Shown: one piece after another, positions 1 to 6,437 of the stretch
Layout of the letters: every line of letters starts with the position of its first letter
Numbering within the stretch: the first letter of the stretch is position 1
Translations under genes and position numbers: made by a program
Notes under the pieces: generated by a model
What the model saw: the letters and a program-made list of their open reading frames with translations, nothing else
The model's database searches: none
Told to the model about the DNA's origin: nothing
Assembly: GCA_937902115.1 (NCBI GenBank)
Contig: CALGSR010000071.1
Location: forward strand, 1 to 6,501
Direction: 5' to 3'
DNA length: 6,501 nucleotides
DNA from: an uncultured Bacillus sp.
GTDB lineage: Bacteria > Bacillota > Bacilli > Bacillales > Cytobacillaceae

Positions 1-249
1 AGTGAGCAAGCCAAAAAGCTCCATGAATATTTGATGAAAAATGTATACATACAAGCAATCCTTCAATTGCCGGAATCCTTATTTAAAAATAAGCAAAATG
101 CAAAAAGTATTTTAATTATGCAGAAGCACGGAGAGCAAGTGAAGCAGCCAAAAGAGGTACTGTTAGTAAATATGCCTACTTTAACAAATGGTTCAGAGTT
201 GGAAAAGGTTTTAATAAAAATGGACAGATGGATAAACGAGAATAAGTAA
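1..249 (+). CDS. ytxK: YtxK-like class I SAM-dependent methyltransferase, C-terminal part (5' end outside window)
   Basis: The reading frame is open from the first base of the window to a TAA stop, giving the last 82 residues of a longer protein; the start lies upstream. The segment IQAILQLPESLF, followed by KSILIMQK, resembles the block after the catalytic motif in N6-adenine-type methyltransferases (HsdM-like LPxNLF...CIxxLxK). This matches my memory of the end of Bacillus YtxK, a conserved protein of about 330 residues encoded beside ackA. The catalytic (N/D)PPY and SAM-binding motifs would lie upstream and cannot be checked. Position immediately before ackA on the same strand supports the call. 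The substrate is unknown; family membership predicts S-adenosylmethionine-dependent methylation, but no role is established here. An in-frame ATG at 34 is internal and is not the start. A terminator hairpin follows 22 bases after the stop. Confidence 0.8.
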   Translation, partial: SEQAKKLHEYLMKNVYIQAILQLPESLFKNKQNAKSILIMQKHGEQVKQPKEVLLVNMPTLTNGSELEKVLIKMDRWINENK

Positions 250-271
250 TGTCTTTTGTTATTAAAGAGAT

Positions 272-331
272 GAGACCTTTCGTAGGATGGCTTTGGGTAA
301 GAGCAAAGCTGCCCTAACGAAAGGTTTCTTT
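272..331 (+). terminator. Rho-independent terminator-like hairpin after ytxK
   Basis: The arm GAGACCTTTCGT at 272-283 pairs with ACGAAAGGTTTC at 317-328 (12 bp with one G-T pair). Further inner pairing is possible: AGG with CCT, and GCTTTG (290-295) with CAAAGC (303-308). The T tract after the stem is short and interrupted, so termination may be incomplete. It separates the methyltransferase from the ackA promoter region. Confidence 0.7.
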
Positions 332-357
332 GGTATTGGAAATATTTGTATTGATTA

Positions 358-372
358 AACAATCTGAAAATA
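358..372. promoter_or_regulatory. Possible CodY box upstream of ackA
   Basis: The 15-mer AACAATCTGAAAATA matches the CodY consensus AATTTTCWGAAAATT at 11 of 15 positions; the right half is almost intact and the left half is poor. It lies just upstream of the cre site. CodY is known to activate ackA in Bacillus subtilis from sites upstream of the promoter, so the location is sensible. The match alone is weak in AT-rich DNA. Confidence 0.35.
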
Positions 373-384
373 TTTACTTTTAAC

Positions 385-400
385 TTGTAAACGCCAACAT
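385..400. promoter_or_regulatory. cre site (CcpA operator) for ackA
   Basis: TTGTAAACGCCAACAT fits the catabolite-responsive element consensus WTGNNARCGNWWWCAW at all but one position, with the central CG and both flanks conserved. Its centre (392-393) is about 56 bases upstream of the start predicted from the promoter at 413-441. This is close to the spacing I recall for the activating cre of B. subtilis ackA. The position upstream of -35 suggests activation by CcpA with HPr-Ser-P rather than repression. Confidence 0.8.
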
Positions 401-412
401 TCGACAAAATCC

Positions 413-441
413 TTGAATAACTTCGCAGACAATGCTTAAAT
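413..441 (+). promoter_or_regulatory. Predicted sigma-A promoter of ackA with extended -10
   Basis: The -35 candidate is TTGAAT (413-418) and the -10 is TTAAAT (436-441), with a 17-bp spacer and a TG motif (433-434) one base before the -10. Transcription would start near 448, leaving a leader of about 95 nt. A perfect TATAAT at 501-506 is a possible second -10, but it has no acceptable -35 at 16-18 bp and would place cre about 120 bases upstream, so the first promoter is preferred. Confidence 0.65.
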
Positions 442-455
442 GAAAAATTGAGGAG

Positions 456-510
456 ATTAATTATAAATTTTGTACAAACTATCATTGTACTACTACTGCT
501 TATAATTAAT
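456..510 (+). other. Inverted repeat / predicted stem-loop in the ackA leader
   Basis: ATTAATTATAA at 456-466 is the exact reverse complement of TTATAATTAAT at 500-510. Nested inside, GTACAA (472-477) is the reverse complement of TTGTAC (485-490) with a 7-nt loop. Together they can form a two-part stem-loop lying between the predicted transcript start and the ribosome binding site at 525-531. The outer stem is all A-T, so stability is modest. It has no U tract and does not resemble a riboswitch class I know. Confidence 0.5.
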
Positions 511-542
511 AAAGACTGTTATATAAAGGAGCGTTAGCAATC

Positions 543-1730
543 ATGGCAAAAATTATCGCAATTAATGCCGGCAGCTCATCGTTTAAATTCCAATTATTTG
601 AAATGCCGAGCGAAGAAGTTATTACAAAAGGTCTTGTTGAAAGAATTGGTATGAATGATTCAATTTTTACCATCACAGTAAATGGTGAGAAGCAAAAGGA
701 AACTTTAGATATTCCTGATCATAATGTTGCTGTCGAAATGTTATTAAATAAATTAACTGACCTAAAAATTATTGAATCCCTAAATGAAATTGAAGGGGTG
801 GGTCACCGTGTAGTACATGGTGGAGAAGAATTTGCTGATTCTGTATTAATTACAGAAGAAGTTTTACAAAAAATTGAGGAACTGTCTGAACTGGCTCCGC
901 TTCATAATCCGGCCAATATTACAGGTATTAGAGCGTTCCATAAAGTGCTGCCTAATGTTCCTGCGGTTGCAGTGTTTGATACAGCGTTCCACCAAACGAT
1001 GCCGGAGAGTTCATTTGTATACAGCCTGCCACATGAATATTATGATAAATTTGGCATTCGTAAATACGGCTTCCATGGTACTTCACATAAATTTGTTGCA
1101 GAACGTGCAGCGGAAATGCTTGGCAGACCTTTAAGCCAACTGCGTTTAATTTCATGTCACTTAGGAAATGGAGCTAGTATTACAGCCATTCAAGGCGGTA
1201 AATCGATTGATACATCAATGGGATTCACTCCGCTTGCGGGTGTAACTATGGGAACGCGTTCAGGAGATGTTGACCCTGCCCTTATTCCATATATCATGGA
1301 AAAAACAGGTAAATCCGCAGAGGAAGTTATCGATGTTTTTAATAAGCAGAGTGGTATGCTTGCCCTTTCTGGTTTTTCAAGCGACCTGCGTGATATTGAA
1401 GTAGAGGCGGAAAAAGGCAACGAAAGAGCTGAGCTTGCTTTATCCGTATTCGCCAGCCGTATTCATAAATACATCGGTTCTTACGCTGCTCGTATGTATG
1501 GAGTAGATGCGATTATCTTTACCGCAGGAATCGGTGAAAACAGTGATGTGATCCGTGCTCGCGTATTGAATGGTCTTGAATTCATGGGAGTTTATTGGGA
1601 TCCATCATTAAATGAGCTTCGCGGCGAGGAGCGTTTCATCAGTTACCCGCATTCACCAGTAAAAGTAATGGTGATTCCAACAGACGAAGAAGTTATGATT
1701 GCCCGCGACGTTGTTCGGTTAAGCAATTAA
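543..1730 (+). CDS. ackA: Acetate kinase
   Basis: The protein is 395 residues, the usual length for AckA. It catalyses acetyl phosphate + ADP = acetate + ATP in the cytoplasm and, with phosphotransacetylase, forms the overflow pathway from acetyl-CoA to acetate. Family signatures are intact: the N-terminal [11 protein letters not shown] (residues 5-15, N8), HRVVHGG (88-94, R89), FDTAFH with D146, GFHGTSH with H178, the nucleotide-binding HLGNG (206-210), [10 protein letters not shown] with R239, and PTDEE near the C terminus with E383. These correspond to the catalytic and substrate-binding residues of the Methanosarcina enzyme. ATG at 543 is preceded by AAAGGAG (525-531), 11 nt away. The gene ends in tandem TAA codons and has its own promoter, cre site and terminator, so it is probably monocistronic. 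No key residue is missing. Confidence 0.98.
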   Translation: MAKIIAINAGSSSFKFQLFEMPSEEVITKGLVERIGMNDSIFTITVNGEKQKETLDIPDHNVAVEMLLNKLTDLKIIESLNEIEGVGHRVVHGGEEFADSVLITEEVLQKIEELSELAPLHNPANITGIRAFHKVLPNVPAVAVFDTAFHQTMPESSFVYSLPHEYYDKFGIRKYGFHGTSHKFVAERAAEMLGRPLSQLRLISCHLGNGASITAIQGGKSIDTSMGFTPLAGVTMGTRSGDVDPALIPYIMEKTGKSAEEVIDVFNKQSGMLALSGFSSDLRDIEVEAEKGNERAELALSVFASRIHKYIGSYAARMYGVDAIIFTAGIGENSDVIRARVLNGLEFMGVYWDPSLNELRGEERFISYPHSPVKVMVIPTDEEVMIARDVVRLSN

Positions 1731-1736
1731 TAAGAT

Positions 1737-1773
1737 AAAAAAGACAAAGGTTAAAGGGGCCTTTGTCTTTTTT
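1737..1773 (+). terminator. Rho-independent terminator of ackA
   Basis: AAAAAAGACAAAGG (1737-1750) pairs perfectly with CCTTTGTCTTTTTT (1760-1773) around a 9-nt loop, ending in six T residues. It begins 6 bases after the ackA stop. The A run on the other side could let it act on both strands, but no convergent gene is seen here. Confidence 0.92.
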
Positions 1774-1817
1774 GCGCTTTAAGCAAAGTTTGCCGAGTAA
1801 GATTTTGCCAGCAGATA

Positions 1818-1826
1818 TGATATACT
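1818..1826 (+). promoter_or_regulatory. Possible extended -10 promoter for the EcsC-family gene
   Basis: TGATATACT contains a TATACT -10 element with TG one base upstream. It lies 38 bases before the ATG at 1865 and downstream of the ackA terminator, where a promoter is needed. No good -35 element is found at 16-18 bp, so it would depend on the extended -10. It may also drive moaB, which has no obvious promoter of its own. Confidence 0.4.
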
Positions 1827-1864
1827 GGACAAAACTCCAAATGAAACTTAAGGGGGGATTGGCA

Positions 1865-2706
1865 ATGTCCTTATCAGCCAGTGAACAGAAAGTGCTGCAG
1901 GAAATCCGTAACTGGGAGAATAAGCTGTATAAATATGAAGCAAATGATTTCCAGTTAATGTATGACAAGTATATTGAGCGTTCTTTCAGCAATTGCCTGA
2001 AAACATAAGACAGTCTTTTTTTGAGGTTCTGGATAACTGGTTATTTCATGCCCATGCTTTGCTTCAAGGTTCACAAATGCAAATGGATGCAAAAGAGCGG
2101 ATTATTTTGAATGGAAGAATTTTTAATGAAGAAATTGCAGATATTCAAGATATGAAGCAGCTTTCTATCGATCAGCTGCAATACATAGCAAACCAGCAGA
2201 TTGCCCGACACCGCTTATATTCATTTGCTCAAGGGTCGATGACCGGAACAGGGGGAACTGTTCTGCTCGGAGCGGATCTTCCTTTCATGGCGGTGATAAA
2301 TTTACGGGTTGTGCAGTTAATCGCCGCAACGTATGGGGTGGAAGTGAATACACCGTATGAAATGATGACCGCTTTGAAGGTATTTAATGCATCGACGCTG
2401 CCCGAACGATTCAAACGGCAGGGCTGGGAAGATTTGAAAATGGATTTACACAATAATGAAGAGCGATATTTCTATGAAGGCAATGAAGAATTAGCGAGCA
2501 TGGCCTGGATTGAACAGCTTTTGAAGCAGGGAATGAAGGGACTTGCTATTATCATGTTACGGAAAAAGATGATTCAGGGAGTTCCTTTTATCAGTATGGC
2601 GATCGGAGCCGGAATGAATTATCAATTAACAAGAAAAGTTTCGGAGTTTGCTCATAAATACTATCAAATGAGATACCTTTTTGAAAAAGGATCGATTAAG
2701 TTTTGA
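1865..2706 (+). pseudogene. EcsC-family protein gene disrupted by a one-base frameshift
   Basis: The first part starts at ATG 1865, supported by AGGGGGG at 1851-1857, and reads 40 good residues before running out of frame to TAA at 2006-2008. The rest continues in another frame, open from 1978 to the TGA at 2704-2706. Adding one T to the TTT run at 1984-1986 joins the parts as ...YIERSFQQLPENIRQ..., giving about 280 residues, normal for EcsC-family proteins. In the joined protein, two glycine-rich hydrophobic stretches (about 123-159, containing GTGGTVLLGADLP, and about 223-251) are typical of this poorly characterised, probably membrane-associated family. EcsC itself is encoded in the ecs ABC-transporter operon of B. 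subtilis; the role of this paralogue is unknown. The downstream part has no ribosome binding site before its TTG at 1993. The rest is free of stops, so the lesion is recent or a sequencing error. Confidence 0.8.
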
Positions 2707-2765
2707 AAAACATGGCCAATTGCCTGATGCACGAACATCTTAAGATAAACATAGGAGGTCATTGC

Positions 2766-3281
2766 GTGAGTACACATGAACATAAAAAAGAAGCTCCAAA
2801 ACAAGTTACTTGCAAAGTCATTACAGTTAGTGACACACGGGATAAGGATACAGATAAAAGCGGAAGATTAATCATTGAATTACTGGAGCAGGCCGGGCAC
2901 CGAATAGGTGATTATGTCATTGTAAAGGATGAAGAGGAACCAATAAAAGCTGCAATCTTAAAAGGCTGTGAAAATCCAGAAATAGAAGTAATTTTAACGA
3001 ATGGCGGCACCGGCATTGCCTTGAGAGATGTAACAATTGAAACGGCACAAAAGCTGTTTGATAAAGAAATAAGCGGATTTGGTGAGCTGTTCAGAATGCT
3101 CAGTTATCAGGAAGATATCGGCTCCGCTGCGATCCTATCGCGTGCCATCGCAGGAGGCATTGGCAACAAAGCCGTTTTCTCCACCCCCGGATCATCAGGT
3201 GCCGTCGAATTAGCAATGAATAAAATAATCTTACCAGAGCTGGGACATGTAGTACGAGAACTAAAAAAGGACTTGAAATAA
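2766..3281 (+). CDS. moaB: MoaB-type molybdenum cofactor biosynthesis protein
   Basis: A 171-residue protein of the MoaB/MogA molybdopterin-binding fold. Visible motifs are ITVSDTRDKDTDKSG (19-33), the glycine-rich TNGGTGIALRDVT (78-90) that forms the pterin-binding site in this family, ISGFGELFRML (102-112), and STPGSSGAVELA (139-150). Family knowledge places MogA-type members in adenylylation of molybdopterin before molybdate insertion; the exact role of MoaB in Bacillus is less certain. The GTG start at 2766 is chosen because AGGAGG (2753-2758) lies 7 nt upstream and because the N terminus MSTHEHKKEAPK matches what I recall of Bacillus MoaB. A longer reading from TTG at 2703 lacks such a site. 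The gene follows the broken EcsC gene by 59 bp without a clear promoter, so it may be co-transcribed with it. No other molybdenum cofactor genes are in the window. Confidence 0.93.
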   Translation: MSTHEHKKEAPKQVTCKVITVSDTRDKDTDKSGRLIIELLEQAGHRIGDYVIVKDEEEPIKAAILKGCENPEIEVILTNGGTGIALRDVTIETAQKLFDKEISGFGELFRMLSYQEDIGSAAILSRAIAGGIGNKAVFSTPGSSGAVELAMNKIILPELGHVVRELKKDLK

Positions 3282-3290
3282 ATAGAAATG

Positions 3291-3339
3291 AAAAAAGTGA
3301 CTTAAAAGGATGCTTGTACCTCTTTAAGTCACTTTTTAT
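3291..3339. terminator. Bidirectional terminator between moaB and the convergent gene
   Basis: AAAAAGTGACTTAAA (3292-3306) pairs perfectly with TTTAAGTCACTTTTT (3323-3337), a 15-bp stem; GG (3308-3309) and CC (3319-3320) can extend it. The outer A and T runs give a U tract in either direction. It starts 10 bases after the moaB stop and abuts the stop codon of the minus-strand gene at 3339, so it probably serves both. Confidence 0.9.
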
Positions 3340-3653
3340 CAGTAATGCATCTTCTCTGTAACATCCTGTTGGGTCCGAAACCATAGCCATAGATCATTAA
3401 TAATCGAGGCCAGTTCTGCAATTTCACTATTTAAAAGGCAGGACCGTGCAAAATCATTTTCATCAGAAAGTTCGATTTGCTTCGCATTTATAACTTTTTC
3501 TAATTCGAAAATATGGTCAGGGATCGTTCCTCTAATCGTTTCCCAGCTGAGCAAAATAGACTGCTGTGTTTCCAGTGGTAAATCATCCCACTCGACGTTA
3601 AAAACGGGGGTTTTTATTCCCAATCGTTTGTCGAGGACAAAAAAATCCTCCAT
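3339..3653 (-). CDS. Conserved-looking hypothetical protein, 104 residues
   Basis: I cannot assign a function. The frame opens with an ATG at 3668, but the better start is the ATG at 3651-3653: on the minus strand GGGAGG (complement of 3661-3666) lies 7 nt before it, and the upstream ATG would sit on top of that site. The product is 104 residues, starting MEDFFVLDKRLG and ending KMHY. It is acidic and has no signal peptide or membrane segment. After a proline-containing N terminus (LGIKTPVFNVEWDDLP, 11-26), the pattern suggests mainly helices, including VINAKQIEL (54-62) and a longer one around 72-93 ending in the tryptophan-rich NDLWLWF. The well-placed ribosome binding site and the shared terminator at its stop support a real gene. 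It is convergent with moaB and divergent from argG. I have an unverified impression of similar small proteins beside argG in other Bacillaceae. Confidence 0.75.
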   Translation of the reverse strand: MEDFFVLDKRLGIKTPVFNVEWDDLPLETQQSILLSWETIRGTIPDHIFELEKVINAKQIELSDENDFARSCLLNSEIAELASIINDLWLWFRTQQDVTEKMHY

Positions 3654-3697
3654 TGTTTTTCCTCCCATATAAACATTGCATTTATAGCTTCCATTCT

Positions 3698-3726
3698 ACT
3701 ATACTCATTCTATGCGTTCCACTAAA
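3698..3726 (-). promoter_or_regulatory. Weak candidate promoter for the minus-strand hypothetical gene
   Basis: On the minus strand a -10 TATAGT (complement of 3698-3703) lies 45 bases upstream of the chosen ATG. At 17-bp spacing, the -35 position reads TTTAGT (complement of 3721-3726), which is a poor match. The -10 is good and the location is right, but the call is tentative. Confidence 0.3.
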
Positions 3727-3756
3727 ATAATTTTAGAATAAAATGTCGAATATGTA

Positions 3757-3785
3757 TTGAATTTTTTCAAAAAAGTTGTTAAAGT
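3757..3785 (+). promoter_or_regulatory. Candidate sigma-A promoter of argGH
   Basis: The -35 candidate TTGAAT (3757-3762) and -10 TAAAGT (3780-3785) are separated by 17 bp, with TG at 3777-3778 forming an extended -10. The predicted transcript start near 3792 lies next to the ARG-box array, so repressor binding would cover the promoter and start. An alternative -10, TATAAA at 3810-3815, has only a weak -35 and lies inside the boxes. Confidence 0.45.
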
Positions 3786-3835
3786 GTTATTCAGATGATT
3801 GAATAAAAATATAAATTAATGAATATTTATTCGTA
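3778..3835. promoter_or_regulatory. ARG-box array (AhrC/ArgR operator) upstream of argG
   Basis: The best site, AATGAATATTTATTCGTA (3818-3835), matches the ARG-box consensus TNTGAATWWWWATTCANW at all but two positions. A second site at 3798-3815 has a full TGAATAAAAAT left half and a degraded right half. A third at 3778-3795 keeps only the right half, TTATTCA. The three are set exactly 20 bp apart (core starts at 3780, 3800 and 3820), the close tandem spacing expected for hexameric arginine repressor. This predicts arginine-dependent repression of argGH. Confidence 0.7.
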
Positions 3836-3861
3836 CACATATATGAGGGGGAAATATAGTT

Positions 3862-5067
3862 ATGGCAAATCAAAAAGTAGTATTAGCGTATTCCGGCGGC
3901 TTAGATACATCTGTTGCAGTTAAATGGTTACAAGAAAAAGGGTATGATGTTGTTGCAGTCTGCCTTGATGTTGGTGAAGGTAAAGATCTAGATTTTATTA
4001 AAGAAAAAGCTCTTACAGTTGGAGCAGTGGAATCATATGTGATTGATGCAAAGGAAGAATTTGCACAAGACTATGTTTTAGTTTCTTTGCAAGCTCATAC
4101 ATTATATGAAGAATCTTATCCATTAGTATCGGCTTTATCAAGACCGCTTATTTCTAAAAAACTTGTCGAAATTGCAGAGGAAACAAATGCAGTTGCGATT
4201 GCTCACGGATGTACGGGTAAAGGAAACGACCAAGTACGTTTTGAAGTATCTATTGCAGCATTAAACCCGAACCTGCAAGTTTTAGCTCCTGTTCGTGAAT
4301 GGGCATGGTCAAGGGAAGAAGAAATCGAATATGCAAAACAAAAAGGAATTCCAGTTCCGATTAATTTAGACAGCCCGTATTCTATTGACCAAAACCTATG
4401 GGGAAGAGCAAATGAATGCGGAATTTTAGAAGACCCTTGGGCTGCACCTCCGAAAGACGCTTATGACTTAACAGCAGAGCTTGAAGATACACCAGACACG
4501 CCGGATATCATTGAACTTGGTTTTGAAAAAGGTGTACCTGTTACTCTAAACGGAAAAGCGTATAAACTATCTGAATTAATTCTTGAATTAAATACTTTAG
4601 CAGGGAAGCATGGAGTCGGCAGAATTGATCATGTTGAGAATCGTCTTGTTGGAATTAAATCACGTGAAGTATACGAAGCACCTGCTGCGATGACACTTAT
4701 TAAAGCACATAAAGAATTGGAAGACTTAACATTGGTAAAAGAAGTAGCTCACTTCAAACCAATTATTTCACATAAATTATCTGAACTTATTTATAATGGT
4801 CTATGGTTCTCACCATTAAAAGATGCTCTTTGTGCATTCTTGGATGAAACACAAAAATATGTTACAGGTACAGTAAGAGTAAAACTATTTAAAGGGCATG
4901 CTATTGTCGAAGGAAGAAAATCAGAGTACTCATTATATGATGAAAAATTAGCAACATATACTTCTGATGATGAATTTGATCATGCATCTGCTGTAGGCTT
5001 TATCAAATTATTTGGTCTTCCTACAAAAGTACAAAGCATTGTGCAAAACAAGAAGGTGACAGAGTGA
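3862..5067 (+). CDS. argG: Argininosuccinate synthase
   Basis: A 401-residue cytoplasmic enzyme of the usual length. It condenses citrulline and aspartate with ATP to give argininosuccinate, AMP and pyrophosphate, the penultimate step of arginine synthesis. The ATP pyrophosphatase loop AYSGGLDTS (9-17) and the second family signature [12 protein letters not shown] (116-127) are complete, and the substrate-binding stretch [20 protein letters not shown] (174-193) is intact. ATG at 3862 follows GAGGGGG (3845-3851) with a 10-nt spacer. It is the first gene of a two-gene operon, overlapping argH by 4 bases, and lies behind a candidate promoter covered by ARG-box-like sites. No anomalies are seen. 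Confidence 0.98.
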   Translation: MANQKVVLAYSGGLDTSVAVKWLQEKGYDVVAVCLDVGEGKDLDFIKEKALTVGAVESYVIDAKEEFAQDYVLVSLQAHTLYEESYPLVSALSRPLISKKLVEIAEETNAVAIAHGCTGKGNDQVRFEVSIAALNPNLQVLAPVREWAWSREEEIEYAKQKGIPVPINLDSPYSIDQNLWGRANECGILEDPWAAPPKDAYDLTAELEDTPDTPDIIELGFEKGVPVTLNGKAYKLSELILELNTLAGKHGVGRIDHVENRLVGIKSREVYEAPAAMTLIKAHKELEDLTLVKEVAHFKPIISHKLSELIYNGLWFSPLKDALCAFLDETQKYVTGTVRVKLFKGHAIVEGRKSEYSLYDEKLATYTSDDEFDHASAVGFIKLFGLPTKVQSIVQNKKVTE

Positions 5068-6437
5068 AAAAACTTTGGGGCGGAAGGTTTACGAAATCCG
5101 CAGAAGAATGGGTTGATGAATTTGGTGCATCCATTTCATTTGACCAGGAATTAGTAATGGAAGATATTACTGGCAGCATCGCCCATGTGACGATGCTTGC
5201 CAAAACAGGCATTTTAACTGCAGAAGAAGCGGACCAGATTAAAAAGGGTTTAGAGGCATTAAAAGAAAAAGCTGAAAATGATGAATTGGAATTCTCTATA
5301 GCTTTAGAGGATATTCATTTGAACTTGGAAAGCAAGCTGACAGACATGATCGGCCCTGTTGGAGGAAAACTCCATACAGGCCGCAGCCGTAATGACCAGG
5401 TTGCTACTGATATGCATTTATATTTAAGCCAACAGGTCAAAGATATTGTTGAATTAGTAGCCGAACTGCAGCAAGCGCTGCTTGAGAAGGCTGAACAGCA
5501 TATTGAAACGATTATGCCTGGATATACCCATTTACAGAGGGCGCAGCCTATTTCATTTGCTCATCATTTGATGGCTTATTTCTGGATGCTTGAACGTGAT
5601 AAACAACGCCTTTCTGAAAGCATAAAGAGAATCAATATCTCTCCGCTTGGAGCAGGGGCTCTCGCAGGGACGACTTTCCCGATTGATCGTGCATACAGTG
5701 CGGAATTACTAGGTTTTGACGGTATTTATGAAAACAGCATGGATGCAGTTAGTGACCGTGACTTTATTTTGGAATTCCTTTCCGATAGTTCGATCTTGAT
5801 GATGCATCTATCCCGTTTCAGTGAGGAAATCATTCTTTGGTCGAGTCAGGAGTTTCGTTTTATCGAATTGGATGACAGCTTCTCAACAGGAAGCAGCATT
5901 ATGCCACAAAAGAAAAATCCTGATATGGCTGAACTGATTCGTGGCAAGACAGGAAGGGTTTACGGAAACCTATTTGGTCTGTTAACGGTTTTAAAAGGAC
6001 TGCAGCTTGCCTATAACAAAGATATGCAGGAAGATAAAGAAGGAATGTTTGATACGGTAAAAACCGTTTCAGGTTCTTTAAAAATATTTGCCGGCATGAT
6101 TCGTACGATGAGAGTACAAACCGGAAATATGGAAAAAGCAACAAAAGAGGATTTTTCCAATGCGACTGAACTTGCTGATTATTTATCAAGCAAGGGGATG
6201 CCGTTCAGGGAAGCCCATGAAGTGGTAGGAAAGCTTGTCCTTCATTGTGTACAAAAGAGCTGTTATTTAAGTGACTTAACGATGGAAGAATTTAAAGAAT
6301 CCAGTGCTCTTTTTGAAGCGGACATTTACGAAGTTCTTGCACCGGAAACAGCTGTTTCCCGCCGAAACAGTGCTGGCGGAACTGGTTTTGCACAAATTAA
6401 GCTTGCGATTGAGAAAGCAAAGAACTGCTTAAAATAA
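5064..6437 (+). CDS. argH: Argininosuccinate lyase
   Basis: A 457-residue member of the fumarase/aspartase superfamily. It cleaves argininosuccinate to arginine and fumarate, the last step of arginine synthesis, and acts as a cytoplasmic tetramer. The characteristic blocks are present: KLWGGRF at the N terminus, [13 protein letters not shown] (104-116), [12 protein letters not shown] (151-162), and the catalytic-loop signature [12 protein letters not shown] (276-287) with its conserved serines 277 and 278. The GTG start at 5064 overlaps the argG stop in a GTGA arrangement. The ribosome binding site AAGGTGA (5053-5059) lies inside the end of argG, implying translational coupling and balanced synthesis of the two enzymes. 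Length agrees with Bacillus ArgH (about 460). No clear U-tract terminator is seen in the 64 bases left after the stop. Confidence 0.98.
   Translation: MKKLWGGRFTKSAEEWVDEFGASISFDQELVMEDITGSIAHVTMLAKTGILTAEEADQIKKGLEALKEKAENDELEFSIALEDIHLNLESKLTDMIGPVGGKLHTGRSRNDQVATDMHLYLSQQVKDIVELVAELQQALLEKAEQHIETIMPGYTHLQRAQPISFAHHLMAYFWMLERDKQRLSESIKRINISPLGAGALAGTTFPIDRAYSAELLGFDGIYENSMDAVSDRDFILEFLSDSSILMMHLSRFSEEIILWSSQEFRFIELDDSFSTGSSIMPQKKNPDMAELIRGKTGRVYGNLFGLLTVLKGLQLAYNKDMQEDKEGMFDTVKTVSGSLKIFAGMIRTMRVQTGNMEKATKEDFSNATELADYLSSKGMPFREAHEVVGKLVLHCVQKSCYLSDLTMEEFKESSALFEADIYEVLAPETAVSRRNSAGGTGFAQIKLAIEKAKNCLK

Noticed and set aside
63..485. 140-residue minus-strand open frame across the end of ytxK and the ackA control region
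   Set aside because: It runs antisense to the methyltransferase and over the terminator, cre site and promoter. The protein is low-complexity with no family resemblance, and no convincing ribosome binding site was noted.
1693..1992. 99-residue minus-strand open frame spanning the ackA terminator and the start of the EcsC gene
   Set aside because: It is antisense to two recognised genes and crosses a strong terminator; its sequence has no recognisable domain.
1980..1992. Programmed -1 frameshift site in the EcsC-family gene
   Set aside because: A -1 shift would join the frames, but the local bases TTCTTTC do not form a standard slippery heptamer and the T run is only three long. No stimulatory hairpin or internal Shine-Dalgarno was noted, and the family is normally encoded in a single frame.
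2703..2765. Longer moaB starting at TTG 2703
   Set aside because: This would overlap the EcsC stop and lacks a ribosome binding site, whereas GTG 2766 has AGGAGG at ideal spacing and the expected N terminus.
3100..3390. 96-residue minus-strand open frame over the end of moaB
   Set aside because: It overlaps moaB antisense, the bidirectional terminator and the end of the better-supported minus-strand gene in another frame.
3654..3668. Upstream ATG (3668) as start of the minus-strand hypothetical gene
   Set aside because: The ribosome binding site GGGAGG immediately follows this ATG and serves the ATG at 3653 instead.
3654..3861. T-box or other riboswitch leader upstream of argG
   Set aside because: There is no T-box sequence, specifier stem or terminator/antiterminator in the interval, and the leader is short. 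ARG boxes explain the expected regulation.
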